64,000 nt of DNA from Vibrio coralliirubri. GTDB taxonomy: Bacteria; Pseudomonadota; Gammaproteobacteria; Enterobacterales; Vibrionaceae. The notes beneath the pieces were generated by a model that was not told the DNA's origin, did no database searches, and saw nothing but the letters and a program-made list of their open reading frames with translations. The first letter of the stretch is position 1. Each line of letters starts with the position of its first letter. The stretch spans positions 372,001 through 436,000 of the forward strand of contig NZ_AP025470.1 in the NCBI RefSeq assembly GCF_024347375.1, in the 5' to 3' direction. The position numbers and the translations under genes were made by a program. Below are positions 31,431-49,890 of the stretch, piece after piece.

Positions 31431-32034
31431 TTATCCACAGGGTGTTGTGAGTAATTTGTTCGCAAGTTGGGCTTAAAGTGGTACAAATAAGCCCTTGGTT
31501 GAAATGTCTTCGTTTAACCTCTTTTTTCAATAAAAAATGCATTTAATGCTTGCCAATATGAGCGGCGTCTCTATAATGCCGCCTCACTGACACGGCAGAC
31601 GCCACAAGGCTTCAGCGAAGAATGTTAGTAAAGGCAACTAGCTTTGAGTGATAATTCACTCCTACTTTTAGAAAGTAGAAATTAATTCTAAATAAGTGTT
31701 TGACACTGAGAATTAAGTCGCTAGAATGGCCGCCTCTTACGAAGTGACGCAAGTCACAACGAAGAGAAGCTCTTTAACAATTTAAACCTATCAATCTGTG
31801 TGGGCACTCGTTGATGAATATCAAAACGTTTTATCGTTAGATAAAACAGATTCTTCGGAATCAAACTTGATTTCAATGAACTGAGTGACCAATCAAGTCT
31901 TAGGACTTGGCACAGTCAATTCATTATCTTTCTGTTGGAAAGATAATAGCTTTAGAATTACATGTTTCTGTTCTTTTTCGAAAGAGCGGTAAATATTAGT
32001 TTTGAAGTCAGTATTCGTTGAGTCACAAAATCTT
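31431..32034 (+). promoter_or_regulatory. rrn operon 1 promoter and leader region
   Basis: Two promoters are visible. P1 has TTGCCA (31550-31555), a 16-base spacer and TATAAT (31572-31577). P2 has TTGACA (31700-31705), 16 bases and TAGAAT (31722-31727). AT-rich sequence lies before P1, as expected for UP elements. A boxA antitermination sequence (GCTCTTTAACAATTTA) lies at about 31770-31785. A perfect TTATCCACA sequence sits at 31431-31439. Confidence 0.85.
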
Positions 32035-33589
<1,555 letters not shown>

Positions 33590-33654
33590 TACGAAGATAT
33601 GCACGATGAGTACCCACACAGATTGATATGTTTAAACAGTTAAGAGTAACCTAT

Positions 33655-33730
33655 GTCCCGTTCGTCTAGAGGCCTAGGACACCGCCCTTTCACGGCGGTA
33701 ACAGGGGTTCGACTCCCCTACGGGATACCA
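33655..33730 (+). tRNA. tRNA-Glu (TTC), in rrn spacer 1
   Basis: A 76-base tRNA beginning GTCCCGTTCGTCTAGAGGCC, with anticodon loop CTTTCAC (TTC) and encoded CCA, lies between 16S and 23S of operon 1. Confidence 0.97.
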
Positions 33731-34045
33731 TCTTTAAGCGCATTTATTTAAGTGTTTTTAAAAATGGTTCATTTTATTGAATCAAGCTCTTTAACAATTT
33801 GGAAAGCTGACTGATTGATTACTTACGAGTAATTCAATCAAATTTAAAAGTTCTCAATGTTTATCTGCTCTTAGTTAATAAGAACGGTATAAACACAACA
33901 AACACATTCAAGTGTCTTGTATTCGATTCAAACTTGTTTGAATCACAATTGAGTCCGGCAAACAGTCATTGAGAATTAACCCATTCTTAATGACAACCAA
34001 AAACCTTGGTTAGTTGCCATACACTAAGACCCTTTCGGGTTGTAT
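33731..34045 (+). other. Second part of 16S-23S spacer, operon 1
   Basis: No gene. It holds a boxA-like GCTCTTTAACAATTTGGAAA (about 33787-33806) and the arms that pair with 23S trailer sequences for RNase III processing (ACCCTTTCGGGTTGTATGG before 23S and CATACAACACCC after it). Confidence 0.8.
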
Positions 34046-36939
<2,894 letters not shown>

Positions 36940-37074
36940 ACAACACCCAAGGGGTTTTGTGGACTCAAAGAAATACCAAACGCTTGAATGAGTTTGAAGA
37001 GATAGACTTTTAAATACAGTTTTCCAGATTATTTTGCCTTCAGTTTTTTAAAAACTGAAAGTAAAAGCAAAATT

Positions 37075-37193
37075 TGCTTGGCGACCATAGCATTGTGGAC
37101 CCACCTGATTCCATGCCGAACTCAGAAGTGAAACACAATAGCGCCGATGGTAGTGTGGGGCTTCCCCATGTGAGAGTAGGACATCGCCAGGCT
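37075..37193 (+). rRNA. 5S ribosomal RNA, operon 1
   Basis: About 119 bases, beginning TGCTTGGCGACCATAGC and ending CATCGCCAGGCT. The terminal helix pairs the two ends. No tRNA follows it in this operon. Confidence 0.97.
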
Positions 37194-37588
37194 TTAATTT
37201 CGACTTTGTCTATTTGATAGACAAGTCACCATAGAGTTCTAAGTTTTCTTAGTATTTTATGTTGACTTTCAAAGTAGAAAGCGTATTATACGCGTCCTGC
37301 TTAAGTGCTAAGGCACTGAAAGCAAAGCTCTTTAACAATTTAAACCTATCAATCTGTGTGGGCACTCGTTGATGAATATCAAAACGTTTTATCGTTAGAT
37401 AAAACAGATTCTTCGGAATCAAAATTGATTTCAATGAACTGAGTGACCAATACGTTTAACTACTTGTAGTTATTCGGCACAGTCAATTCATTACCATTCT
37501 GTTGGAATGGTAATAGCTTTAGAATTACATGTTCATGTTTACATGAATATTAGTTTTGAAGTCAGTATTCGTTGAGTCACAAAATCTT
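37194..37588 (+). promoter_or_regulatory. Inter-operon spacer with rrn operon 2 promoter and leader
   Basis: A promoter TTGACT (37262-37267), 16 bases, TATTAT (37284-37289) precedes a boxA (GCTCTTTAACAATTTA, about 37327). From boxA on, the leader closely copies operon 1. No second promoter like the operon 1 P1 is obvious, and read-through from operon 1 cannot be excluded because no strong terminator follows its 5S gene. Confidence 0.75.
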
Positions 37589-39143
<1,555 letters not shown>

Positions 39144-39210
39144 TACGAAGATATGCACGATGAGTACCCACACAGATTGATTAGGTTTAGAAAAGTTAAG
39201 AGACGATATT

Positions 39211-39287
39211 GGGTCTGTAGCTCAGCTGGTTAGAGCGCTCGCCTGATAAGCGGGAGGTCGGTGGTTCAAGTCCACTCAGACCCACCA
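39211..39287 (+). tRNA. tRNA-Ile (GAT), in rrn spacer 2
   Basis: A 77-base tRNA beginning GGGTCTGTAGCTCAGCTGG, with anticodon loop CTGATAA (GAT) and encoded CCA. Confidence 0.98.
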
Positions 39288-39301
39288 ATATCGACCTAGA
39301 T

Positions 39302-39377
39302 GGGGCTATAGCTCAGCTGGGAGAGCGCCTGCCTTGCACGCAGGAGGTCTGCGGTTCGATCCCGCATAGCTCCACCA
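39302..39377 (+). tRNA. tRNA-Ala (TGC), in rrn spacer 2
   Basis: A 76-base tRNA beginning GGGGCTATAGCTCAGCTGG, with anticodon loop CTTGCAC (TGC) and encoded CCA, 14 bases after tRNA-Ile. Confidence 0.98.
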
Positions 39378-39677
39378 TCTTTAAGTATTCTCTTAAGAGA
39401 GTCTTTAAAAATGGTTCATTTTATTGAATCAAGCTCTTTAACAATTTGGAAAGCTGACTGATTGATTACTTACGAGTAATTCAATCAAATTTAAAAGTTC
39501 TCAATGTTTATCTTTCATTAGATAAACACAACAAACACATTCAAGTGTCTTGTATTCGATTCAAACTTGTTTGAATCACAATTGAGTCCGGCAAACAGTC
39601 ATTGAGAATTAACCCTTCTTAATGACAACCAAAAACCTTGGTTAGTTGCCATACACTAAGACCCTTTCGGGTTGTAT
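39378..39677 (+). other. Second part of 16S-23S spacer, operon 2
   Basis: No gene. It repeats the boxA-like and processing-stem sequences of the operon 1 spacer with small deletions, for example the absence of the GCTCTTAGTTAATAAGAACG segment present near 33870. Confidence 0.8.
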
Positions 39678-42571
<2,894 letters not shown>

Positions 42572-42665
42572 ACAACACCCAAGGGGTTTTGTGGACTCAA
42601 AGAAAGACCAGACCTTGAATGAGTTTGAAAGAGACTTTTAAATCAGTTTTCCGAATTTTAAAATT

Positions 42666-42784
42666 TGCTTGGCGACCATAGCATTGTGGACCCACCTGAT
42701 TCCATGCCGAACTCAGAAGTGAAACACAATAGCGCCGATGGTAGTGTGGGGCTTCCCCATGTGAGAGTAGGACATCGCCAGGCT
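42666..42784 (+). rRNA. 5S ribosomal RNA, operon 2, first copy
   Basis: 119 bases, identical in its visible ends and body to the operon 1 5S gene. Confidence 0.97.
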
Positions 42785-42822
42785 TTAAATTTTTAAAATC
42801 GTTTTTAAACGGTTTTTGAATT

Positions 42823-42899
42823 GCTGATATAGCTCAGCCCGGTAGAGCGCACCCTTGGTAAGGGTGAGGTCCCCAGTTCGAGTCTGGGTATCAGCACCA
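42823..42899 (+). tRNA. tRNA-Thr (GGT), distal in rrn operon 2
   Basis: Begins GCTGATATAGCTCAGCCC, anticodon loop TTGGTAA (GGT), encoded CCA. It lies between two 5S genes. Confidence 0.97.
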
Positions 42900-42939
42900 C
42901 TATTTAGTTGATTTGATTATTCAAGTTAACAACAGAATT

Positions 42940-43058
42940 TGTTTGACGACCATAGCATTGTGGACCCACCTGATTCCATGCCGAACTCAGAAGTGAAACA
43001 CAATAGCGCCGATGGTAGTGTGGGGCTTCCCCATGTGAGAGTAGGACATCGTCAGGCT
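42940..43058 (+). rRNA. 5S ribosomal RNA, operon 2, second copy
   Basis: A third 5S gene of the window, beginning TGTTTGACGACC and ending CATCGTCAGGCT. The terminal helix carries a compensatory change (GACG with CGTC) relative to the other copies (GGCG with CGCC). Confidence 0.96.
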
Positions 43059-43087
43059 CAAATTGCTTTAAGCTGAATAGACACTGC

Positions 43088-43164
43088 GGAGTGGTAGTTC
43101 AGTTGGTTAGAATACCGGCCTGTCACGCCGGGGGTCGCGGGTTCGAGTCCCGTCCACTCCGCCA
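43088..43164 (+). tRNA. tRNA-Asp (GTC), end of rrn operon 2
   Basis: A 77-base tRNA beginning GGAGTGGTAGTTCAGTTGG, anticodon loop CTGTCAC (GTC), encoded CCA. Confidence 0.97.
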
Positions 43165-43171
43165 CTTATTA

Positions 43172-43199
43172 GAAAGCCTAGTCTTATGACTAGGCTTTC
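43172..43199 (+). terminator. Terminator after tRNA-Asp
   Basis: Perfect stem GAAAGCCTAGTC / GACTAGGCTTTC with loop TTAT. Confidence 0.85.
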
Positions 43200-43257
43200 G
43201 TCGTTTCTGGGTGTCGATAATTTGGTCTCCGATCAACGAGTCCCGGTCGCCTGAGAT

Positions 43258-43277
43258 CCCAGCCACTCCGCTACTTA
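43258..43277 (+). pseudogene. Decayed 3' fragment of a second tRNA-Asp
   Basis: CCAGCCACTCCGCTACTTAT matches the end of the nearby tRNA-Asp plus its flank (CCGTCCACTCCGCCACTTAT) at 17 of 20 positions. Upstream, GAGTCCCG also recalls the T arm. A second terminator of the same design follows. It looks like the remnant of a duplicated tRNA-terminator unit. Confidence 0.5.
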
Positions 43278-43281
43278 TATG

Positions 43282-43311
43282 AAGCCTCGCTAGAAATAGC
43301 GGGGCTTTTTT
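43282..43311 (+). terminator. Second terminator at the end of rrn operon 2
   Basis: Stem AAGCCTCGCTA / TAGCGGGGCTTTTTT with loop GAAA. It backs up the terminator at 43172. Confidence 0.88.
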
Positions 43312-44269
43312 GCATCTAAATTATAGTTTTTCGCATGTCAGTCGAATAATTTGCACAAAAGACTCCCCGTAGCCCACAGCTCTTAGCTTAGGTGTTCCCC
43401 AAACCAACTCATGATTAGGGCTACATCATTTCGGATTCCAGCTGTGAGGTGACTCGAGCATGATTTCAAGCGTATATAGCTTTAATTTAGCATTCAGATA
43501 CTCGAGCCATACGCGCTGTAAGTTAGATTTATGAGACAGAACTGACTCAACATATCCCCTTCTCAACACCTGAAACTAATACAGGCCCTACAACCCATCT
43601 TGTTGCTCTGTACTTGTAGGTTGCTTCTCTATTTAGCGAGTGTCCTTCAAGTATCAGCTAACAGCCATTCGCCTAGAAAACCTGACTTCTATCCTGTCTG
43701 TGGATCTAGAGGATAGTTCTGATGTGTAATTAGGGCTCTATCATAGAGGCTTCTCTTAAAAACGCTAGAGCCCCTAATGAGTCAACTTAATAGCTCTTGT
43801 TATGCATTTAGCTTAAACCACTCTCGATGGTATTGAGCGCCTCGTTCTAAGTATTTCAAAGGGTGAAAGTAGGCTAGATTCAGTTTAAAGGTGAGAGTCG
43901 CTAAGTGTGTTCCCAAGTGGTGCCTGAGGGATATATAAGCTAAGAAATAGAGCATCCCTCGTATTTGTGAAGTGACGTTTATCACCCTGCGGATTTAGAT
44001 TCTTTGGGTCTAGGTGCTGGTATATTAGGGGTTACCACTCTGTCTTCGATTTTGATGTGTTTGTTGACTCGATATTAATCAGTTGTGTTGACCGCTTTGC
44101 TCTGAGCATATTGATTTCTTGCTGGTTAGTTCAAGCTATGTTTTGGTTATTGCGACTAAGATTAATCTATAAGGTCACTACTGTTTGCTTAGTAAGAATA
44201 GAAAATTCCCCAAATCATCGGCGGATAGTTTGGGGATTATTTTAAGAGCTGGATAAAGCCTTAAACCTA
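43312..44269. other. Gene-poor stretch after the rRNA operons
   Basis: No gene I recognise. A 61-codon reverse-strand frame (43800-43985) and a 62-codon forward frame (44057-44245) are open but lack ribosome-binding sites and family features. An inverted repeat CCCCAAA / TTTGGGG (44210-44239) could be a terminator or part of the next gene's leader. The stretch looks like degraded sequence beside an rRNA cluster. Confidence 0.5.
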
Positions 44270-44677
44270 ATGGGTCGAACTATGAAATTGAGTTTTAACT
44301 TTGAAGATGCGAGCCAGATCTTTGTGGGATCTTTTGCTTTGGCCGTGCCGATTTCTTTTTCTGAAGAGGCTTGGAAGTTAGGGGAGACTTTACCTGCCGC
44401 TAATCTATTGCTTCTATTTTTGCTGTCTGCGGTGTTCTTAGGCTTTTATACGTATGAGAGCGTCTTTCAAAAAGACGTTGTTGCACGGTTGCCAGTGTTT
44501 ATTTTTAGAATAGTTATTGCTTATGTTATGACGGCATTGGTCGTTGCTTTGGTACTGACTTGTCTGGACAAATTACCTTTATTGAGTGATCCAGTGGTAT
44601 CGATCAAAAGAGTGATTGTTATTTCAATGCCTGCCTCTATGGGCGCTATTGTAGTGGATAGTTTTGATAAAGAGTGA
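44270..44677 (+). CDS. DUF2391 family small membrane protein
   Basis: This 135-residue protein contains three to four hydrophobic segments (about residues 17-30, 44-60, 75-102 and 112-128). The pattern FEDASQIFVGSFALAVPISFSEEAW is typical of DUF2391 membrane proteins. The function is unknown. ATG 44270 or the ATG four codons later could be the start. It stands alone between the rRNA cluster and the tRNA arrays. Confidence 0.72.
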   Translation: MGRTMKLSFNFEDASQIFVGSFALAVPISFSEEAWKLGETLPAANLLLLFLLSAVFLGFYTYESVFQKDVVARLPVFIFRIVIAYVMTALVVALVLTCLDKLPLLSDPVVSIKRVIVISMPASMGAIVVDSFDKE

Positions 44678-44986
44678 CTTGTGTATCATTTGCATTGAAG
44701 CGCCTTGCAGAGCTTTTCTAGCGCTTATTTGATTCGTTATTTAGCTTTTTCACTTCCAGACTTAGCATTGATTTGTTTAACCGCTCTCATCATCAATAAA
44801 ATGAGTAGTAACGTTACTATGAGTGACTCTTACGTGAATGGGGCGTTTGTTGCTGGGAGATATTGAAGAGCGTCAAGTAGCGAAGGTTTGTAGGCTTGGA
44901 AGGAGATGAAAACAGTTGGTTTCTGAGTCGAATAGAAATTAGAGAGGAGAGGGAAGTTGTATTGAGATGTTGGGATCTTTAGATGC
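44678..44986. other. Non-coding gap after the DUF2391 gene
   Basis: I see no gene, repeat or clear terminator before the hairpin at 44987. Confidence 0.5.
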
Positions 44987-45018
44987 AAAAAAGCCGCATC
45001 AATGATGCGGCTTTTTTT
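44987..45018 (-). terminator. Terminator of tRNA array A
   Basis: Perfect stem AAAAAAGCCGCATC / GATGCGGCTTTTTT with loop AAT lies just after the last tRNA of the reverse-strand array. Confidence 0.9.
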
Positions 45019-45021
45019 AAT

Positions 45022-45097
45022 TGGCTCCCCTTGCAAGACTTGAACTTGCGACATACGGATTAACAGTCCGCCGTTCTACCAACTGAACTAAAGGGGA
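45022..45097 (-). tRNA. tRNA-Asn (GTT)
   Basis: Reverse strand TCCCCTTTAGTTCAGTTGG, anticodon loop CTGTTAA (GTT), encoded CCA. Last gene of array A. Confidence 0.98.
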
Positions 45098-45126
45098 ATT
45101 GATTGTTTAGTCTCTAATCAAGAGAA

Positions 45127-45202
<76 letters not shown>

Positions 45203-45238
45203 ATCATGAATCAAAAAGCTTATGCTTGATGATTAACT

Positions 45239-45314
45239 TGGCTCCCCTTGCAAGACTTGAACTTGCGACATACGGATTAACAGTCCGCCGTTCTACCAAC
45301 TGAACTAAAGGGGA
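45239..45314 (-). tRNA. tRNA-Asn (GTT)
   Basis: Identical to the tRNA-Asn at 45022, one repeat unit (217 bases) away. Confidence 0.98.
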
Positions 45315-45338
45315 ATTATTCTTAAAGCTTTAAAGAAA

Positions 45339-45414
<76 letters not shown>

Positions 45415-45470
45415 ACATAATATTTCTTTGTGCTTTACTGTTGTTGTCTAAGACACCAACAAATAAATTG

Positions 45471-45546
45471 TGGTGCCCGGAGGCGGAATCGAACCACCGA
45501 CACGAGGATTTTCAATCCTCTGCTCTACCGACTGAGCTATCCGGGC
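45471..45546 (-). tRNA. tRNA-Phe (GAA), first gene of array A
   Basis: Reverse strand GCCCGGATAGCTCAGTCGG, anticodon loop TTGAAAA (GAA), encoded CCA. The acceptor stem is of the GCCCGGA / TCCGGGC type. Confidence 0.98.
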
Positions 45547-45556
45547 GACGAGGTGT

Positions 45557-45585
45557 ATTAAACGTGTTTTCGCGTTCTGGGTCAA
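45557..45585 (-). promoter_or_regulatory. Promoter of tRNA array A
   Basis: On the reverse strand, TTGACC (45580-45585), 17 bases, TTTAAT (45557-45562), directly before the first tRNA-Phe. The promoter of array B has the same design. Confidence 0.85.
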
Positions 45586-45729
45586 CATTAAATTGCAAAA
45601 AAAGTATCGTTTGATGTTTTTCTATACTTAGTGGGTTGTTTTTGCTCGTTTGGGGTGAAAAACCTAGGTCTAGCATGCCCTAAAAGATAGTGAAACTACG
45701 GTTAACTACACTGAATGGGCGCCGAAATA

Positions 45730-45758
45730 AAAAAAGCACGTATGAAAACGTGCTTTTT
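45730..45758 (-). terminator. Terminator of the chemoreceptor gene
   Basis: Stem AAAAAGCACGT / ACGTGCTTTTT with loop ATGAAA lies just after the reverse-strand stop at 45781. Confidence 0.88.
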
Positions 45759-45780
45759 TATTTAAAAATTTCTAGGGAGT

Positions 45781-47406
45781 TTAGTGTTTTACTTCAAACC
45801 TATTAACCCAAGCTTCTAATTCGTTGGAAAGAGAGGCAAGAGTTTGGGTGCTGTTATGACTTTCTGTTACGACATTGCTCAGTTGGTTACCGCTCTCTTC
45901 GATCATATTGATACGCTTCGATATATCATCGCTCACCTGAGTCTGCTCAGCGGCCGCTGTCGCGATTTGATGACTCATTGATGAAATAGACTCTAATGCG
46001 ACAACAATCTGTTGTAGTGCTTCAGAGGCGTTTTGAGACTCTGTTACGGTGCTTTCACTAGTCGCGGCACAAACTTCCATGGTTTGAATTGCGTTGCGAG
46101 ATCCTTCTTGAAGGTTATTAATCATTAATTGGATTTCTTTGGTGCTCGATTGTGTTCGGCCTGCAAGGTTACGAACCTCATCTGCTACAACAGCAAATCC
46201 CCGACCTTGTTCGCCAGCTCGAGCTGCTTCAATGGCTGCGTTAAGTGCCAACAGGTTAGTTTGCTCTGCTATATCACCAATCACATCCAATATTTTTGCA
46301 ATGTTGTTTACATCGTTATCGAGGTTAGCGACAGCTTCGCTTGCTGTGCCTAGTTGGCCTGCTAGGCCTTGAATGTTATCTACTGTGTTGTGAATGAGTT
46401 GTTGGGTGTGCTGGCTCTGTTTGTCGGCCTCGTCGGTGTTGCGCGCGGTATCGCTAGCTGAATCAGCAACGTTGTTGGCTGAAGAGGCCATCTCGGTCAT
46501 TGCTGTCGCGATCATCTCTGTTGATTGCTGTTGGGTCTCTGTCAGTTGAGCAATTGACCCAGCGCGATCTTCAACGCGCTGCAGTTCGCCTCTTAATGCC
46601 AGCATTGAAGCATCAAGGTTTGATACTAGCTCAGCCAGTGACTTACTCATTTGTTGCACTGCGTGATAGATACTGCCGCCAATTGCCTGAGTTTCGAAAG
46701 AGGTTTGAATTCGACCTTGTGCTACGGCTTGTACTGCTTCTCGTACGTCTTTAGGTTCGCCGCCAAGAAGCGCTAGCATGCGTTTAATGGATACAATTAG
46801 GCTCGATAGAATAAGACCAGCAATCACGACACAAAGGAATAACTGCCATTGAGCGGTAGACCAGAAACGAGCGTTAACTTCATTGAACCCGATACCGGTA
46901 CCGACAACCCAGCCCCAATGTGGTGTTTTCTCAGCAATAGACAGTTTTTCTTCAATCGTTCCATCTGGCAGTTTTTGTGTCCAGGTGTACTCAATGATCT
47001 GGCCAGTGCGATTACCAAGTACTCTTTGGATTAGCTGACCAACACTATTGCCGTCACCATCTTTAAAGTCGTTAAAGCTGGTTCCGTGTAGTTGAGGATC
47101 TAATGGTGTCGCGACAAACGTCATGTTCTCATCGGCTACGTAAACATATTCATTATCTTTATAGATGTTGTTGCGAAGAAGGCGAGTAGCCAGTTGCTTA
47201 GCTTGATCTTCTTCTAGAGTGCCATCAATCGCCATCTTCTCCACTTCAGTAAGGATGCTGTATGCACTCTTAAATAGCTCTGTCACGCGAGCTTTGTTGT
47301 CCATGTTGCTAGCGACTCTCAATGTCCATAAACCAGTAGCCGTCAGTGCTAGCAGGGCGATCAAGATGATGCCCGATAATAAGTAAGCTTGCGTTTTTAG
47401 TTTCAT
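45781..47406 (-). CDS. Methyl-accepting chemotaxis protein with a periplasmic Cache domain
   Basis: This 541-residue inner-membrane receptor has an N-terminal helix (about residues 8-28) and a periplasmic single-Cache domain (about 35-185, with [15 protein letters not shown] and [10 protein letters not shown]). A second helix (about 188-208) and a linker follow, then the cytoplasmic signalling domain. Its hairpin tip is [20 protein letters not shown], the conserved site that contacts CheA and CheW. The ligand cannot be told. Oddly, it sits between two tRNA arrays that share promoter and gene design, with its own terminator. Confidence 0.95.
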   Translation of the reverse strand: MKLKTQAYLLSGIILIALLALTATGLWTLRVASNMDNKARVTELFKSAYSILTEVEKMAIDGTLEEDQAKQLATRLLRNNIYKDNEYVYVADENMTFVATPLDPQLHGTSFNDFKDGDGNSVGQLIQRVLGNRTGQIIEYTWTQKLPDGTIEEKLSIAEKTPHWGWVVGTGIGFNEVNARFWSTAQWQLFLCVVIAGLILSSLIVSIKRMLALLGGEPKDVREAVQAVAQGRIQTSFETQAIGGSIYHAVQQMSKSLAELVSNLDASMLALRGELQRVEDRAGSIAQLTETQQQSTEMIATAMTEMASSANNVADSASDTARNTDEADKQSQHTQQLIHNTVDNIQGLAGQLGTASEAVANLDNDVNNIAKILDVIGDIAEQTNLLALNAAIEAARAGEQGRGFAVVADEVRNLAGRTQSSTKEIQLMINNLQEGSRNAIQTMEVCAATSESTVTESQNASEALQQIVVALESISSMSHQIATAAAEQTQVSDDISKRINMIEESGNQLSNVVTESHNSTQTLASLSNELEAWVNRFEVKH

Positions 47407-47743
47407 ATTTCCCCGCGCAGCGATTCAATAATTAGTATTAGGTATAATTCATCGAATCTTAATCTAAGTGGTGTAAGGCAGATATTAGAAAGACATCAAA
47501 GCATGATAGAGATTAAATTTTCGAAGAAAAAAAGTAACGGAACTGAATTCTGTTTGTTTTAATGTGAATATTAGCGGGTCATGAACTTTGGAAGGAGTTG
47601 GTTCTGTTGGAATGGATATGCTTTATAGAACTTAGAATCTGCTGCTGTAGTAAGAGTACTAGAAGGAGATAACTCAATTTATCGAGACTGATTAAGAGTA
47701 GAGCTGATGAGTATATTGAATAGAGTTTGCTTTTGTTCAAACG
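47407..47743. other. Gap between chemoreceptor and tRNA array B
   Basis: No gene recognised. The chemoreceptor ribosome-binding site (GGGGAAAT just before its ATG) is here. No promoter is clear to the eye. Confidence 0.5.
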
Positions 47744-47775
47744 AAAAAAAGCCAAGTCTTTCGACTTGGCTTTCT
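47744..47775 (-). terminator. Terminator of tRNA array B
   Basis: Stem GCCAAGTC / GACTTGGC with loop TTTC; on the reverse strand a run of seven T follows. Confidence 0.85.
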
Positions 47776-47781
47776 TGAATG

Positions 47782-47857
47782 TGGCTCCCCTTGCAAGACT
47801 TGAACTTGCGACATACGGATTAACAGTCCGCCGTTCTACCAACTGAACTAAAGGGGA
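47782..47857 (-). tRNA. tRNA-Asn (GTT)
   Basis: Identical to the other tRNA-Asn genes here. Last gene of array B. Confidence 0.98.
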
Positions 47858-47913
47858 ATTATTTGTGTCAACATCAGGTCTATAAAGACCATTATTTGTT
47901 AAGCACCAAATAA

Positions 47914-47989
47914 TGGTGCCTCGAGGCGGAATCGAACCACCGACACGCGGATTTTCAATCCGCTGCTCTACCGACTGAGCTATCGAGGC
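47914..47989 (-). tRNA. tRNA-Phe (GAA), variant acceptor
   Basis: Reverse strand GCCTCGATAGCTCAGTCGG, anticodon GAA, encoded CCA. Its acceptor (GCCTCGA / TCGAGGC) and anticodon stem (GCGGA / TCCGC) differ by paired changes from the promoter-proximal tRNA-Phe. Confidence 0.97.
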
Positions 47990-47996
47990 AAAAGAA

Positions 47997-48072
<76 letters not shown>

Positions 48073-48143
48073 ACACTAAATTCTTTGCTTAAAGAGTTAA
48101 ACTCTTCAATTAAAACCTCATAAAAAATGAAGTCCTTTAAAAA

Positions 48144-48219
48144 TGGCTCCCCTTGCAAGACTTGAACTTGCGACATACGGATTAACAGTCCGCCGTTCTA
48201 CCAACTGAACTAAAGGGGA
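48144..48219 (-). tRNA. tRNA-Asn (GTT)
   Basis: Second copy within the duplicated Asn-Phe-Thr cassette, 362 bases from the copy at 47782. Confidence 0.98.
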
Positions 48220-48275
48220 ATTACTTGTCTCAACATCAGGTCTATAAAGACCATTATTTGTTAAGTACCAAATAA

Positions 48276-48351
48276 TGGTGCCTCGAGGCGGAATCGAACC
48301 ACCGACACGCGGATTTTCAATCCGCTGCTCTACCGACTGAGCTATCGAGGC
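48276..48351 (-). tRNA. tRNA-Phe (GAA), variant acceptor
   Basis: Second copy of the GCCTCGA-type tRNA-Phe, 362 bases from the copy at 47914. Confidence 0.97.
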
Positions 48352-48358
48352 AAAAGAA

Positions 48359-48434
<76 letters not shown>

Positions 48435-48508
48435 ACACTAAATTCTTTATGCTTTTGTTCGTGTTGCTACTCCCTGTTAAAGAGTGTTGACACCAACAAA
48501 TCAAATTG

Positions 48509-48584
48509 TGGTGCCCGGAGGCGGAATCGAACCACCGACACGAGGATTTTCAATCCTCTGCTCTACCGACTGAGCTATCCGGGC
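48509..48584 (-). tRNA. tRNA-Phe (GAA), first gene of array B
   Basis: The same GCCCGGA-type tRNA-Phe that opens array A. Confidence 0.98.
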
Positions 48585-48595
48585 AACGGAGCGCT

Positions 48596-48624
48596 ATTAA
48601 ACGGATTTTCTTCATAACCGTCAA
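48596..48624 (-). promoter_or_regulatory. Promoter of tRNA array B
   Basis: On the reverse strand, TTGACG (48619-48624), 17 bases, TTTAAT (48596-48601), the same layout and -10 as the array A promoter. Confidence 0.85.
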
Positions 48625-48687
48625 CACCTTTTTTGAAAATAATTAAAAAAAACGTTCGTTAGTTGTTTTTTTATTCAAAAGTGAGGC

Positions 48688-49821
48688 TTACGTTTTACCT
48701 TGGTTAAAATCTTTCTTGAATTTTGTTACTTTTTCTAAGTATCGGCGCGACTCTTTGTTTGGGTGCTTTTTAGTAAGTGCCCAGTATGCTTGGCTAGGTT
48801 GCAGCGAGTTTAGGTCTCGCATTGCTCGTTTTCTGTCCTTGCTGAAGGTATTGAGTACGCCACCCGTGCCGCCGTTGTATGCTGAAATCATGCTGTACTC
48901 GAGCGTTGTCGGGTGTTTTACATCTTTCAAATAACGATTTTTGAGTATGTAAAAGTATGCGGTGCCAGCATCAATGTTGTTTTCTGGATTGAATAAATAC
49001 TCAGGACTTGGCTCTCCAGGCTTGTTCTTTACTAGCTTAAACACATCTCGACCTGCGGTTTTAGGCACCACCTGCATAAGACCGTATGCATTCGCCCAAC
49101 TCACCGCGTAGGGGTTGAAACTACTCTCTGTTTTGATAATCGCGTAGATCAAGTCTTCAGGAATGTCGTAACGCTGAGATGCTCGTCGAACGATATCGGC
49201 GTATTGATAACTACGCTGACTGGCGTGATCGGCCACCATTGGGATCTCAACGTAATAGGCTTTTTTAAAGTCGACTTCTTTGGTTTTTAGGTTATTAGCG
49301 ATCAGGTAATCAGCGAACTGGTTAGCGCGCCAAGACCATTGGATAGGCTTTTTTTCTTGGTCTACAACTTGGTTGTAGAGGAAAGGCCTGCCTTCTAATT
49401 TGATGCTTTTGGAAGAGAATAGGTCGACATGCGCTGGATCATCTGGCGTCAAAAGCGTTGTCATGATTGCGTTTTTGAGGTGTTTTTTAGGTTCAGTCGA
49501 GGAGACCGTTTCTACCGTTATGAGGCCTTCGCTAAAGTTTACTTCTGAACGGCTCAGGTAATTATCTATGTATTTCACATAGTTACTCTTACCTGCCATT
49601 TTTACTTCCCTACTGCCCCAGCGTTTTTGAATATTGCCAGAAAAGCTATTAATCAAAGCATCTAGTGCTCCGGTGTCTTTTTCAAACTGACCAGGTAGCT
49701 CTGCCAAGTTGCTTACGAATCGGTTGGTCGGTTCGTAATTAACATCATAAATGCTTTCGACAAATTCACGGCTGCAGCCCGTTAATAACATGGCTGTTAG
49801 GAAGTAACTTAGCTTTTTCAT
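48688..49821 (-). CDS. mltC: Membrane-bound lytic murein transglycosylase C
   Basis: This 377-residue outer-membrane lipoprotein cleaves peptidoglycan to anhydromuropeptides. The lipobox LLTGCS puts the lipidated residue at Cys16. A DUF3393 N-domain is followed by an SLT domain with the catalytic glutamate in IKTESSFNPYAVS and the motif AYGLMQVVPKTAGRDV. It lies downstream of mutY and yggX, the conserved mutY-yggX-mltC order. Confidence 0.97.
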   Translation of the reverse strand: MKKLSYFLTAMLLTGCSREFVESIYDVNYEPTNRFVSNLAELPGQFEKDTGALDALINSFSGNIQKRWGSREVKMAGKSNYVKYIDNYLSRSEVNFSEGLITVETVSSTEPKKHLKNAIMTTLLTPDDPAHVDLFSSKSIKLEGRPFLYNQVVDQEKKPIQWSWRANQFADYLIANNLKTKEVDFKKAYYVEIPMVADHASQRSYQYADIVRRASQRYDIPEDLIYAIIKTESSFNPYAVSWANAYGLMQVVPKTAGRDVFKLVKNKPGEPSPEYLFNPENNIDAGTAYFYILKNRYLKDVKHPTTLEYSMISAYNGGTGGVLNTFSKDRKRAMRDLNSLQPSQAYWALTKKHPNKESRRYLEKVTKFKKDFNQGKT

Positions 49822-49890
49822 AGTTCCTCATACAAAAATGACATCGCAGCGTTAACCATGATGTCATTAAAATTTGCTTAAATAAATGTC

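Noticed and set aside
43800..43985. Open reverse-strand frame of 61 codons
   Set aside because: No ribosome-binding site, no family features and no coupled neighbour; likely chance in a degraded stretch.
44057..44245. Open forward frame of 62 codons upstream of the DUF2391 gene
   Set aside because: Its 3' part is occupied by an inverted repeat and it has no convincing start signal.
47579..47842. 87-codon reverse frame running into tRNA-Asn
   Set aside because: It starts inside a tRNA gene and covers its terminator; a chance frame.
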